In this document: positions 10,314 to 22,334 of the stretch, piece by piece
Layout: each line of letters starts with the position of its first letter
Position numbering within the stretch: position 1 is the first letter of the stretch
Source of the DNA: Agaricus subrufescens
Lineage: Eukaryota > Basidiomycota > Agaricomycetes > Agaricales > Agaricaceae
Direction of reading: 5' to 3'
Assembly (NCBI GenBank): GCA_029945375.1
Contig: CM057059.1
Span: forward strand, 1 to 64,000
DNA length: 64,000 nt
Program-made: the position numbers and the translations under genes
Notes under the pieces: generated by a model
The model's input: only the letters and a program-made list of their open reading frames with translations
Database searches by the model: none
Told to the model about the DNA's origin: nothing

Positions 10314-11746
10314 TCATCTAACATGAATTGACTGGAATGCGTCAGCCACAGACTCTCTGAGTAACTCGGCCTCCATCAACGTTTCCATATCAGACCAACA
10401 ATCAACCGCGGGAGCACCACTCCCGGGACCCTGATACTTGTCCAACAGTTCATCGAAAAATTTTCCCGCACCACTCATATGCAGGATCCCAGCTATGGCG
10501 GCATGAATTTCGATATACATAGGGTTGGGCAGGTTGATGGGGCGATTTCGTTTACGGTTAGGAGGAGGGAAACATTTGTCGCTGTGGTCCACGAAAATGA
10601 CACGATTATTCTCGGGTTTGTGAATGAGTCCGACTCGTTGGTCGTAAATCTTCAGGTTGTACACGTGCTCCGTCTGATTTAGTCAAAAATTAGGACAAGC
10701 TCACAAGGAAAAGCTGAACCTGACCTCTGTTTTCTTCAAACATAATCGAAAGTCATCAAACGCGTAGTGTGCATTTGATTCAAGCGTTATACCATTTGAC
10801 GGGTCATCCAGCTCTCTATCCAATTCCTCGAGTGTCTTGAAGGGAAGACGCGTGAAATTCACCAAGATGTCAAACGTTGTCAGAGCAGAATCGTACTGCG
10901 ATACATTCCGTCAGCGAGTATTCTAAGGTGGTGCATATGTCTCACCGATTTGGACTTTAAATCAAATTTTCCGATTGCCCTACGAAGTATGTGGCAACCT
11001 TCCAACTTGAAAAATTGGGTGCCACTAATCATATGATCAGGGCAATTGAAATCTTGACATCCTGTTATGACACACGTAAAGCCATCTCGTATCTTGACCT
11101 AAAATGAGGAGGTAAACGAGGATCACTTTCTTGACAGTGAGTGTACGCACGTCGTCAAACGACGGCTTCCGGCTACTTATGCCTCCCATAAGGTGTGAGC
11201 CAGTTTGATTGCGGGTTGGGGTAGCGATATCAGAGGGCGTCTGATTCAGTTGAGTGGCATGGGCTCTGGAGCATTTGACTGCGGGAATAGTTATATTTCA
11301 GACTAGCGTTTTACGGAGCAATGACACTTACAGATAAATAACAGATGGGTGACCCACGTAGTGCCGAGTGCTTCAAGCGCGTCAATCACATCTGCTTGTT
11401 TCGAACATGCCAAAATTGCAGTTGCCACGTAACGTTTCCCCTCTTCGCCGCCACACTCTCCTGCATGAGCAAGCATGGCAAGCATCACTTGACTGAGTGA
11501 TACGGATGCCGCGTTTTTGTTAGTTTTATGCCGTAAGGTACTTCGGGCGTTGGGCGCGAACTTGTCGTTGATAATCTTCTCTGCCGCATGGACTAATTCC
11601 GCGAGGGAGAGCTTGCTGTTACTGATAGGTTCGATACTGGACTTGATTTCCCGATTGTAAAGTTCGACAGAAGCTTGGGCAGAGGCTGACATCGTCGACG
11701 TGGAGGACGACGTAGAATCTAGAGAATCACTTTTGGTGTGAGCCAT
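10314..11746 (-). CDS. HNH-nuclease-domain protein, 5 exons
   Basis: Exons 11332-11746, 11151-11278, 10946-11098, 10725-10895 and 10314-10673 join in phase to 408 codons plus stop. The N-terminal half is Ser-rich then helical. The HNH-type core runs from about residue 185: RDGFTCVITGC, LEGCHILRRAIGKF (candidate catalytic His217), and the NGITLESNAHYAFD segment (Asn266, Asn273, His275). After it comes a conserved region with EIHAAIAGILHMSGAGKFFD. I know this arrangement from a large family of Agaricomycete proteins annotated with an HNH domain; their role is unsettled. An alternative start lies 13 codons upstream at 11785. The frame is intact and introns are normal, so it may be expressed. It is bracketed by P450 fragments. 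Confidence 0.85.
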
Positions 11747-12051
11747 GGACAAGAGCCTCGAGTGGTTCGAGTGAAAGAAGTACAACCAGAGTCTGAAGGC
11801 ATAATAAGCACTGCTTTTTGTTTGTCTTTACTTGTCCACTTCAATGCGTCACACCTGTAGTCTTTAAGAACGCTTTGGCAAGTCTCTCTCTCTCCCCTCA
11901 CGCCACTCATCTAGCTCCAGTATCATGGTTGGGAGAATTATGTTCAAAGTGTGGGGACTGAGATTGCTTACCAGCTCTGACCGTTCTTTGCATCCTGATA
12001 CCCTCATGTACATTTACTTTTACACCATGCACCCCGGATCACTCACAGTTC

Positions 12052-12372
12052 GGGTACAATCCATATTTCATGTGATAATTCTGCAGCCTACGTGGGAGTG
12101 CATCCTTGAAAACGATCGCTACTTGCCATCATGTCCACCATCTTCAGCAAGCTATGGCCAGCCCTTTCTAAACACATCACTCTCGCAACTGCCGGTATTA
12201 CATTCGCCCTCACCAATCTTACTAACATCTGACCTTGCACTCTCTCCAGCCTACTCCCTCTACCTCCTCTTCCGCCGACTCATCCTCTGGCCCTACCTCC
12301 CCTCCCCCCTCCGCCACCTCCCAGGGCCCCCCACCGGAAACCTCCTATCTTCTCCCACCATTAAAACTTGAC
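12052..12372 (+). pseudogene. P450 N-terminal fragment, copy 2
   Basis: The start ATG is at 12131 (MSTIFSKLWPALSKHIT...). A GT...CAG intron at 12193-12249 joins to AYSLYLLFRRLILWPYL and then RHLPGPPTGNLL, the signal-anchor and proline hinge typical of fungal microsomal P450s. The frame ends at a TGA about 10 codons later and no I-helix or haem region follows, so only the N-terminus survives. Bases 12052-12188 are duplicated at 10019-10155, on the other side of the HNH gene. Confidence 0.8.
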
Positions 12373-13211
12373 AGTCGTTCCGGATCTTCTGCCTTGTACA
12401 TCGTCAGGAGGATGTGCATCCGTAGATTTCCATTTCCTACTCGCAGAACAGTGCAACAATCAGTTTTTTAACCCTCGAGTTAGTTTCTACGGCGGCCTGA
12501 GTAATAGAGATAAGAAGGGGGAAAATACACATCTTCTCTCTAAAACTACCCGGCCGGATTGTTGCGTCTGCCCTGATCGAGTCTTTGCCTCGTCACTATC
12601 ATGTCGCTCAATTCCTATGCACACAACGTTCAGTAAGTACAAAATGAAACTCACTTAATCAATCTCTCCCTTCCAACTGTACGGGCTGCCCACAAAAAAA
12701 TAAACACCAGACGTTTCGGGGTTTTCTAGCGGTTATCAGGTACATTCAGTCTCTGCTTTGTTCGTTCTGTATTCCATACGAGTCTGGACGTACTTTGTGA
12801 CAAATACTGCGGTGGCATTATCGGCCTCGCCTGTTTATGCGACTTCCCAGATCAGCGCTGGAAAATGGGTCCCAACAGGAATGTTCAAGTCAGGTACCAG
12901 AAACCTCAGCCTTTGGAAGACTGTTGCGGTTTCTGGGAGCGTAGAATGATGAACTTGTTGCACTTTAATGAGCGCATATCACAAGAAAGACAGAAAGTGC
13001 ATATTTTTGAGGGGGCGGGTGCCGAATTTCCTGTGGTTTTGTTGCGGATGAAATCATAACAAGTGGGAGGGATTTCCAAGTAGAGCTTGCCGCGTTACCA
13101 GTCAAATGATAAGGAGCCGCCAGTTAGAACGCCGTAATGAGTTGTTGGTGAGGGTCAAAGCCAGTGTTTGTTTTTGCCTGTTTGGTTTCTCTCTATCATT
13201 TAGACACCGTC
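12373..13211. other. No supported gene; MAD1 upstream region
   Basis: About 840 bp between the P450 fragment and MAD1. Several short + strand frames (for example 12758-12949) have no recognised domain. The last 150 bp probably holds the MAD1 promoter and 5' leader. Confidence 0.5.
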
Positions 13212-15560
13212 ATGAATAGCGACGACAACGCGACCAAAAAACGTCGGACATTGCGCCCAATAGCTTCGGTGTCCTCGTCTAATCTCGCATCAACCACCAC
13301 ACCGCGGGCTCCCACAACTGCCGTCAAACGGGATTCATTAGCGGCCGAGCTCGAGCGCGGTAAGCTGAACGCGGAGGCACAGTCCATAACCGCTGACCTG
13401 AAAGGAACATGGCTTAGATCCACAGTTCTCTGCCACGAAACGTCGCCAACGCACGCAGTTGTTTACTAATACTGTATCTCATGCCTCCCTCGAACGTCAA
13501 TTACACCAAGCTCAGACATCGCGTGTCGACATCGAGACCAAACTGCGAGAGAAGGAGACTCAGATAGAACGATTAGAACGGGACAGACGGCATTATGCTG
13601 ACAAGGAAAGAGAGGAACGTGAAGCTCGCGAACGCGAACAGGAAGAACGAATCGCCGAAAAGGTTGGGTTTGAATTGTATTTCGATTACGTTTTCTGACT
13701 ACCATGGACAGAAACGAGCCGACGCTGAGCTCAAGTCTCTCAGAGCACAGCTTGATACTCTCCAAGAGGAACACACAGATCTGCAGAACGCTCATTCCCA
13801 CCGTACTCTCTCCTCCGCTCAGGAAATTTCTCAGCTTCGGGCCCTGAATGCATCCTTTTCATCACAAGTAGACCGGCTTACTGCAGGATTAGAGTCCGCC
13901 CAGGATCTAGCTGCCTCTCGTCTGCACACGATCAATTTGCTTCAAGACCAATTAGACGAGCTACAAGCAGCGAAGGACGCTTGGATGCAGAGAACAACTG
14001 AAGAGAGCGACATGGGAGTTATTAGAGAAGCGCTGAAGAAGCAAGCCGATTATCATAGAATATTAGAGGCTACCAACGCGAAACTCACTTCCGAAGTTGC
14101 TATACTTCGGGATCGTCAGACAAGTGTAGAAGTTTTACGCGAGCAGAACCGGAGTCTTGAGCACAAAATGCAGCATACGGAATCTCTTCGAGACAAGGTT
14201 GCTCAATTGGAAGCTGAGCTTGGGGCATCTCGTGCCGAGCGGGCGCAATGGTCTGTTTCGTCCTTCCTTTATCTACTTCTTAGCTGTAACTGTGCTTATC
14301 AGGGCTTCAAATCATACTCCAATTCCCTCATCATTGCCGTCAACACCTTCAAAGAATGCCACACCTACTATCTCACAAACTCAAACCGTCGCTCAACTTC
14401 GTCTTCAACACGCGTCCCTCCTCGAAGAACACGGTTCAACTCTCGCATCCCTACGCACACTCGAATCCGCGAATACATCTCTCAATGATCTCCTTTCAGC
14501 TTCTACCACCGAAATCGAGCAACTCAAACAAACTGTCCAAGAGCTTCGGAGCACGACGACAAAAGCTGATACGCGAACACGGTTGGCGGAACGTGAGGTC
14601 GAATTCTTGCAGGCCCTGGTTAAAAGCTACGAGTCTGAAGACGCACAGAAAGAAGACACGACTATGGATGAAAAAAGCTTCACGCGGATAAAAGAGCTCG
14701 AGTCTTTATTATCCGAATACAAGTCTACCCTCAGCTCCGCCGATGCCGCTCCTCCTTTTCCTTCGAAACCCCCTCCTGAAACTCTCAATCAACTCGCTCA
14801 ACTACGATCAGAATTGGAAGAATGCAGGCGAGAGAATACCCAACATCTTAAAACTGTCGATAAGCTCGAGCAAGAGCTGTTCGAGTTGAGTGGAGAAGTT
14901 GCTGGTGGACGACATGTACCGCCAGGCAAACGTGTTCTTCAGCTCGCAAATAATCCAGAGCAGCAGTGGTTCGACCTTCGCCAAGCCACTATGGATAAGC
15001 TGAAAGAAGAAAACTCTGCATTACTCAAACGTCTCCATGATCTCGAGTCATCCCTTGCTTCCGCCGACGTTTCAACAACCCGTGAATCCCCATCCAATAT
15101 CATCGAAGAGCTCGTTCCGCGTGCTTCGTACGACCTTTTGCAATCTTCTCTCACTAATCTCGAACAAACTCTCGCTCAAAAAGAGAAACGTCTCCTACGA
15201 CTTCAACAGGTCTTTACATCCAAATCTGCGGAATTCAGAGATGCCATTACGTCTATCCTTGGTGTCAAGCTCGCATTCTACCCTAACGGTCAAGTCAAAC
15301 TCACATCTATATTCGACCTCGACGCATCTTTTGTTTTCCAGCCTACATCTAATAATGGCAAAGGCAGCGGGATCGGCGGAAATAATGTTAAAATGCAATT
15401 GGTTGCTCAGGGCGAGGGTGGACCGCAAGATCTACCGAGTATGATGCATTACTGGATTGAGAATCAACAGTGTTTACCTGGATTTATGGCTTCTATTACT
15501 TTGGAGTGCTATGAGAAGGCTAAGACGAGTAGGGGGGCCAAGGATCCTGATATGTCTTGA
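13212..15560 (+). CDS. MAD1: Spindle assembly checkpoint protein Mad1
   Basis: Exons 13212-13359, 13418-13662, 13712-14250 and 14303-15560 join in phase to 729 codons plus stop, a normal Mad1 length. In the family Mad1 is a kinetochore and nuclear-pore coiled-coil dimer that recruits and converts Mad2. Residues from about 60 to 600 are heptad-rich coiled coil (LERQLHQAQ..., HYADKEREEREAREREQEER). RVLQLANNP at about 521-529 is placed like the Mad2-interacting motif. The conserved C-terminal domain begins near 605 (EKRLLRLQQVFTSKSAEFRD) and ends YWIENQQCLPGFMASITLE. The site usually reading RLK here reads RLQ (610-612). The start is the first ATG giving a basic N-terminus, MNSDDNATKKRR. Confidence 0.95.
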
Positions 15561-16174
15561 TAGCACAGGCTTATGTAAAACATTCTGTATTTCGTTTTTT
15601 CCTCTTTTTTTGGAGGCTATGCTTACACCTAGTGGTTCTTATCCGGCTTCGGCGCAGAAGGGGTCAGCTGTGCATGTCAAGTCAACGATGATACGTAGCA
15701 AGGCTGTATCAGAGTTATGATTGAGTTTAGGCGTGCGACTATCACGGGGGGAAACGACAAGATCGATGCCCAGCTAATACTAGTTAAACATTTAAAGTTT
15801 GTTGCACAGAGCTCGTGAGCACATGTAAAATTGACTATCGTCTCGAGTGTTCTCCCCTAATGAAAGTAGCCTAAGATCGAGTCAGGATACGTAATGACTG
15901 GAATGCGTAGTCGACTGCAGCGGTGCCAAGAAAATGCCGCATCAGTTCAGGGGTATGCATCATCGGTGTAGACCACAAACGTACGCACGTGTGCCTGTCA
16001 TATATGATACGTCTGTTAATAACCGTTTAACTGCGCAGTACAGATGATGGACTTTTGGCTGCTACAGTGAGAGATGGCTGCGCTCAACTAATACTCGTCA
16101 TCATCGGAGGCCTTAGTCGACATATAAGCAATGCATGGTTTCCTTCATTACTGGACACCACTACTGCCTCTCAC
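15561..16174. other. Intergenic, no supported gene
   Basis: About 610 bp between MAD1 and the NmrA-like gene, both on the + strand. It contains the MAD1 3' flank and the next promoter. The open frames are short. Confidence 0.6.
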
Positions 16175-17151
16175 ATGCCGAGTACTACTACTTCTCTCAG
16201 TATCCTTGCTATCGGGGCCTCTCGTAATATTGGCTACCACGCAACTCTTAAACTTTTAAGTAAGTTTCAGATCCAATTGTATGGGCGTCATGGCTTAATG
16301 AAACTCTTCTGGTACAGACATGGGAGCGACAGTCACTTATCTTTTACGCAACCCATCCATCTTCGATAACGATGCCGATATGCAGCCCTTCTTGTCGAAC
16401 GGAAAGGCACGCATTGTAAAAGGCGATGCACTGGTGAAGAACGACGTCACTCGGACTTGGTCTGAAGCAACTAAGGATTCCAAACCAGTCGATTATCTAC
16501 TCTTCACTCCTGGTAGGCTTGCAAGATCTGATTACGTGTACCCTCAATTTATAATGTTATGCCTAATCAGGTGGAAAACCATCGATGACGCTTCTGAAAG
16601 GAGCCGTTCTGGACAACCCCAATATCTGCACAGTCGCTATTCTCAATGTCCTCTGTACCCTTCCCCAAAATTACCCTGCACCTAGAATTCTTGCTATCTC
16701 ATCGATAGGTATCACACCCGAGTCGCATTCTCACCTTCCACTTGCACTTAAACCTTTGTACAACTATGTTCTCTCCGGACCGCACGCAGACAAACTCGCC
16801 ATGGAACGAATACTCAACCACGTTGCTGAAGGCTGGGCATGGAATACCGCTAAAGATGGAGAACCCTCCCCAAACATATTACCGTCCGACTGGAAATCCA
16901 CGGAAGGATTACCTGCGGAGGGGACTTTGAAGAGTGTGATTGTGTTAAGACCTTCGATGTTCACAGATGGGAAATGCCAAGCAGAGAAGTATGAAGAAGG
17001 CGGAAGAAAGGGCAAGGCGCCTTACAGGGCTTCTACTGAGGAAATAGGTGGATATACGATCTCACGCCGAGATGTTGCACATTTTGTTGTGGACTTAGTC
17101 ACGAACCGATGGGACGAATTTGACCACAAGGTCGTCAACATTTCTTATTGA
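16175..17151 (+). CDS. NmrA-like / SDR-type NAD(P)-binding protein
   Basis: Exons 16175-16259, 16318-16512 and 16571-17151 join in phase to 286 codons plus stop. The N-terminus is a Rossmann beta-alpha unit, SILAIGASRNIGYHATLKLL, with the GxxxxxG dinucleotide signature GASRNIG. Later strands read DYLLFTPGG and RILAISSIG, and the C-terminal part has YTISRRDVAHFVVDLV. No clear YxxxK catalytic pair is visible, so an atypical, NmrA-like dehydrogenase or redox sensor is more likely than a classical reductase. The substrate cannot be told from the sequence. The protein is probably cytosolic: no signal peptide or membrane segment is seen. Confidence 0.8.
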
Positions 17152-17612
17152 TGAATTTCGTTAAATATTTGGGTATCCAGTGGAATTGTGACATATGATA
17201 TAGGCTAGATAAATTTATACGCTTTTTATCATTACTTGTGGGAGAGTATCTATTTTGAAGTTAAGTGGGGAAGCATCTGGCAGGTTCGGACTCACAATGA
17301 CGTAAACTGGAAAGCGGTGCCGAAATGCCCGGGCCGTTTGGTTGATCAAAGATCCTTTGAGCGTTGCTAAATCGTTTGACAAAAGTCCTTCGATTATATC
17401 TAATATCTGGGACCACTGATTCTAGAAGGAAGATAAATAAAGTGCTTTCGGTAAAGTGTGAAGTCGAAATCGGTATTGCGATGGACGATGTTTGTTTCCC
17501 AGGATTTAGACAATCACATCACAGGTCATGACGTGACTCCGCGATAACTCCAGCTGCTTTAAATTCATTCCTCTTCTATCCTTTCAATCCGTTCCTTACC
17601 TTTCCACCCCTC
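17152..17612. other. Intergenic, no supported gene
   Basis: About 460 bp holding the 3' flank of the NmrA-like gene and the promoter of the SQS1-like gene. A pyrimidine-rich stretch (TTCATTCCTCTTCTATCCTTT) precedes the ATG at 17613. Confidence 0.6.
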
Positions 17613-20600
17613 ATGGGCAAATCCAAAAGTAAAAGGTCAAAAGCGAATCGCGGCGGAGGAGACCACTCAAATAGCCCATCACCATTTCGAGGTCGCGGTG
17701 GCCCCAGCGGAAGCGGGTATGGCTCCAGGGGAGGACCACAAACGCATCAAGGACGAGGGACGTTTGGTTCTTCGTATCTACAGGACGAACTAGATTTTAC
17801 CCTAAAAATGTATGCTGATTGTATGTGCCCTTCGTCGAAATTATGCCATGGGTTTGTTAAGGCTGAAAGATGCATTTTAGCCCCTAACCCACCACCACCA
17901 TCATACGCCGATAACGGATATAACAATTCGAGAGGTAGGGGGCGCGGTCGAGGCTTCAACCCCAACTATCGTGGTTTTGGCAGTAATTTCCGGGGAAACG
18001 GTCGCGGTCGCGGTCAAGGGGATTACAATACCCGTCGTCAACCTGACAATGCACCTTCTCGCGGGAGAGGAAATGGACATAGACGAGGCGAAGGGAATGG
18101 TTACTCTCCACGGCGTGGTCGAGGTCTGGGCGCTTCAGCAGAATACACAACCACAAAACCCGGTCCAAAAATGTCAACTTTATCGAACCTTCTACACGAG
18201 GCGAGGCCCCTCCTGAAGCCGATCAACTTTGTCCGGGCAGAAAAAAATCCGTTTTTGTTTCAGAAGGAAGAAGACATCTTGCGCCCTATCGCGGAAGAAG
18301 TTGGTATGTTCCAGAATCACCCATACCGTACCCGCTTTTGTTGAGACCTGCCAGGTGTTGATGAAGCTTCTCATGTACCTACCGCGGACCGCATCGCACG
18401 AATATTCTCAGGCACCTCTGATCGCTTTGATAAGTCTGATTCCTCATCTTCAGAATCAGAGGAAGAAGAGATTGAGGAAGTTGACTTCAACGATATGGGC
18501 CGGTTATTTGATCCCCCCGATAAAAGCCAGAGTTCCATTCACCTAAACGGCACAGCGGACAACGAGGTGGAAATTTCTCGGCATCTGCTTGAAAATGAAA
18601 ATTCAGGCATCCGGCCTCAACCACCGTCGTCTGTCACTTATACTGCATCCTATGAGTCAGCAGCGGGGCATCCGCTGTTCATTGTCGATACTCAGCCAGC
18701 GCCTGTGTCGCCTTCACTCGACATTCGAGAACCGGAATTCCCTGCTGAAGATGAAGATGAAGAGATCATTGTTTACGTGGCTCCCCATCCTAAGATAAGC
18801 TCGCGTGCACCATCAAGAATGCAGGAAAAGCCCTCTATTCCGACGGCATATAATGCTGCTGAAACCCCGTTATTCGTTCCCTATACCCCATCAGCGACAT
18901 TATCTCTCGCATCAAACTCCCTAAGAGATGACTCCGCTCCACCACCCCCACAAGCAATAACCGTAACCGAAACCGAATCACCCTTCGTGCCTGACTTACC
19001 ATCGTCATCAAAATTAGAGGCTAACCCTGCAACACCGCCAACTGTCCCATCCGTCCGTAACTTTAAAGCCGACTTTCCATCATCCCGAAACGGGTCAAGT
19101 ATTAACGGTGTCGGACGTCAACTTCCTAGTTTAATGACGCCACGAATGACTAGACGCCAAAAGGCCTGGGAGATCAAGCGGGAGAAACGCAGAAGAGCTC
19201 GTAAGAATGGACGAAGAGGGAGCTTAGCTGTGTTCGGAGCGATGGTGAATGATGCTAGATTGTATGACGATGAAGACGTTTTGTTCGGAGACGGTAAAGA
19301 TTCGAAATGGGAGCACCGAAGACGGGGAGACTCGGATGTGGAGTGGGGTACGGAGGATGAAGATGAGAGTGGTCGCCAGAAAGACAGCAGTAGTAGGATT
19401 CCAATTGAGGGCGTTGGGCTCGCGAAGAGTGAGAAAGCGAAAGGAAAGGAGAGAGCTGTACCCGAAGACGACAACGTTGAGGCAAATCATGGGATGTTGA
19501 TTGATTCAGAGATGGATATTTCTGCGATGAAGAATTTTGTCAGTGGCTTAATGGGACGAAATGCGGGTGTGCATGTGACGATGGAGGACTTGCATATCGA
19601 AGAACGGATTGAAGCGGAGGATGAAGAAGGAGTCAGTGGCGGGGCAGAGGGGAGTAGCGACGATGATGATATCGAAGGCACCTTTGATTTAGAGGAACGT
19701 TTGATGATTGGTGACTCTGATGAAGCAGAAGATGACGATAAATCCGACGATGACATTGATCTCACCCCAAAGTCAAGTTTCCAAACGAGACTGGATCGAT
19801 TGAGAGCGAAGTCAAAAAGTTACAAGGCAACAGACCATTCGGGTGATAACGATGAAGCCGACGATGACGATGATTTACGGGACCAGAACCTGAGGTGGGC
19901 AGAGGACGACGATGACTCACTTATCGCGCGTATTGATGTAACGTCATTTGTGTGATGCTCATGTTCACGCTCCTCATGAATTTTATTTTTAGGAAATCCT
20001 GGAAGAAAATGCCGACATTCTTCAGGCCCACTCGCGTAAAGAAAGGAAGAAGTCATTCAATGCGGTTTCGAACGGCGACTTTGCTGTTGTTCAGCCAGCC
20101 AGTACGTCATGCCTTCCACTTCTCTTGATCTATCTCTCTCTAAGCCTGTGGTGCAGGGAAACGTAGAGACCAGTGGCAAGATATTCCTGAAGTGTTGCAA
20201 GACGCCTGGGAGCGGGATCGTCAAGCGAAAGCTGAGCGTAAGCGTGAACGCGAACGTCAGAAGCTTATTACTAGCATGGACCCCTTGAGCAAGAAGAAGG
20301 GTGGACAAAAAGGTCGTAAGACCATGCTCGAAGCGTCTAGGCTGGATCCAGATACGATCAACTTAGGTCCGAACAGGGTCATCGATTTTACGACTCTCGT
20401 TCAACAGATCAGACGGTTTGTGCATAATTTGGATGGACCGGAAAATATGTCGTTGCCTCCGGCGAATAAGTGGACGAGGAAGAATATACACGAGGTCGCC
20501 CTTGCGTTTGGGCTGAAGAGCGTTAGTACAGGGACGGGAGATAGTCGGTACACGATATTGACCAAGACGACAAAGACGGGTCAAGCGGTGAATGAGAGAA

Positions 20601-20948
20601 AGATTACCTCTATCATGAGAAAATTCGGGCCCTCCAGAGCCAGAGAGGATGCTTTTGAATTTGGGGGAGGATTCAAGGGAAAGCGGAGTAACCCTCCGAA
20701 GCACAGAGAGGGGGATGAAGTTGGTGGAGTACGTTTATTTTTTTTCTCTTGGTTCGTGTACTGTTTTTTGACTTGAAATCGGAAATTATTAGAGCGCGCC
20801 AAAGATTGGCCAGAGTAATCTTGGATTCAAGATGCTCGCGTCGATGGGATGGGCTGAAGGTGAAAGAATTGGGTTGTCAGGAGGGTTGGAAGCACCTTTG
20901 GTCGCGGTTATCAAACACTCGAAGTTGGGCTTGGGCGCTATGAAGTAA
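17613..20948 (+). CDS. SQS1: SQS1-like R3H and G-patch protein
   Basis: Exons 17613-18303, 18355-19937, 19993-20101, 20157-20728 and 20793-20948 join in phase to 1036 codons plus stop. The N-terminus is Gly/Arg-rich with many RGRG repeats (about 25-190), suited to RNA binding. The middle is acidic, with long Asp/Glu runs near 650-780. An R3H-type domain lies at about 874-932 (FTTLVQQIRRFVHNL, RYTILTKT). The last 45 residues are a G-patch (SNLGFKMLASMGWAEGERIG). This order matches yeast Sqs1/Pfa1, which stimulates the helicase Prp43 in splicing and ribosome assembly. The R3H and G-patch parts are certain; the exact orthology is inferred from domain order. Confidence 0.9.
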
Positions 20949-21564
20949 TCTTGTTCGCTCAAAGACCCCATTAACGCAAGAAAAGTTTTTATCTCAGGAT
21001 CTCTCACTCTCATCTGAAGAATATTGTGTAGCACAAATGTTACAGATTCGTGATTAATATATTGACAGCAAGGAAATGATAAGTCCAATGTAGATGGCCC
21101 TTTTCCTTGAACCGGACTGTGAGGACCTAAAAGCAAGTATATTCTGCCACATAGTGGTGCTGTGCTGTAAATCATTTTTGTCCCTCATCATCCTGTACGC
21201 ATGGCTGACCACGAAAAACCATCCAAACGTTAGACGGTCAAACAATACATAAGATTTACATGTTGAGAGTAGTCAAGGTTCCCGATTGATGATGGTCCAA
21301 AGGAGGACATAGATCGTGGATTAAGAGGATCTTATTTGCTCGACTAACTAATCTAGATCATCCTCTCTGGGCCAACCCAAGAGCGTTCGAGTACTTTATA
21401 ATAGAGGTTGAGTTTGAGCAATATAGGTCGCCGGTGTATGTTTGACCGGCAGACGATGAAGGTTTCGAGCAAAATATCACTATTACTGTCTTCGAGGCCG
21501 TGAAAAGTTCCCAATGCATGATGCAGATGAGGACAAACCTCTGTAATAGAATGTATAAATTGGG
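20949..21564. other. Convergent 3' intergenic region
   Basis: About 600 bp between the convergent ends of the SQS1-like gene and the minus-strand membrane-protein gene. Only short frames are present, and none is supported. Confidence 0.6.
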
Positions 21565-22334
21565 TCATGTCTCTTTGGAACGAGCGCTCTCCTCTATGAC
21601 GTTCTGTCGCCGTCGCTTGGCACGCTCTATGCGTGCTTCAGCCTCGACCTCCCGTAGCGCCACTTTTGACCATAACATGAATCCGCCTTCGTCATATGCT
21701 CTTTTCATTCTTTTCTCAGCCTCCTCCCAGGACCACTCTTCTTCATTCAGAGAGCCAAAGGGAACAACTTCGAGAGAGGCTTTTCGTTCCTCATCATTTT
21801 GAGGGCCACGATATATCCTATCTTTGACGCCAGAGAGGTATTTGTCTGCGAGGTAACGCATTCGACGAGCAAAGTCGGGCACGGTGTATGTGTCCGTGAG
21901 GTGTTGGACGGTGACCACGAGAGAAAAGGCGCCTACGCCAACAAGGGCCGTTGCGATGAGAAAGGCTTTTCCCGCGAGGACAGCGTCGGAGGCCGTCGCT
22001 TTCGACATGGCAGTGAGGAGAGAGGGAGAAGAGTCCCAGTCCGATGAAGAAGACTTGATGGCGGGTGAGGCGGACGGACGAGTATAATGACGGGGCCGGG
22101 CTGTGGAGGACGACCCGGGCAGGACGCGGCGCGGAGGAGCAGTCGACGGGTTTTCCAAAGCCAGTCTCAGCGCGGCGGCCTTGGCTTTGCGGAACATGAG
22201 CAGGGGAATGCTAACGGCCAGGGACGTCCCTATCGCCTGCAAACGGGGTGACTGTCTGCATTATTGCGGCAAAACACACTTACGATGGAAATCGGAATCC
22301 ATGCTGTTTTCGACTCTTGCTTGTCGGAGGCCAT
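21565..22334 (-). CDS. Two-helix membrane protein, TMEM242-like?
   Basis: Exons 22284-22334 and 21565-22236 join in phase to 240 codons plus stop, beginning MASDKQESKTAWIPIS. There are two hydrophobic helices, about 13-32 (IAIGTSLAVSIPLLM) and 106-127 (GKAFLIATALVGVGAFSLVV). A Ser/Pro/Arg-rich linker separates them, and the C-terminus is charged, Glu/Arg-rich and probably helical. The second helix followed by VPDFARRMR resembles fungal proteins grouped with TMEM242, a mitochondrial inner-membrane assembly factor in animals. That resemblance is from memory and weak. The first exon is only 17 codons but has an excellent GTAAGT donor. Confidence 0.7.

Noticed and set aside
15195..15428. Minus-strand frames inside MAD1
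   Set aside because: Shadow frames of the well-supported + strand coding exon.
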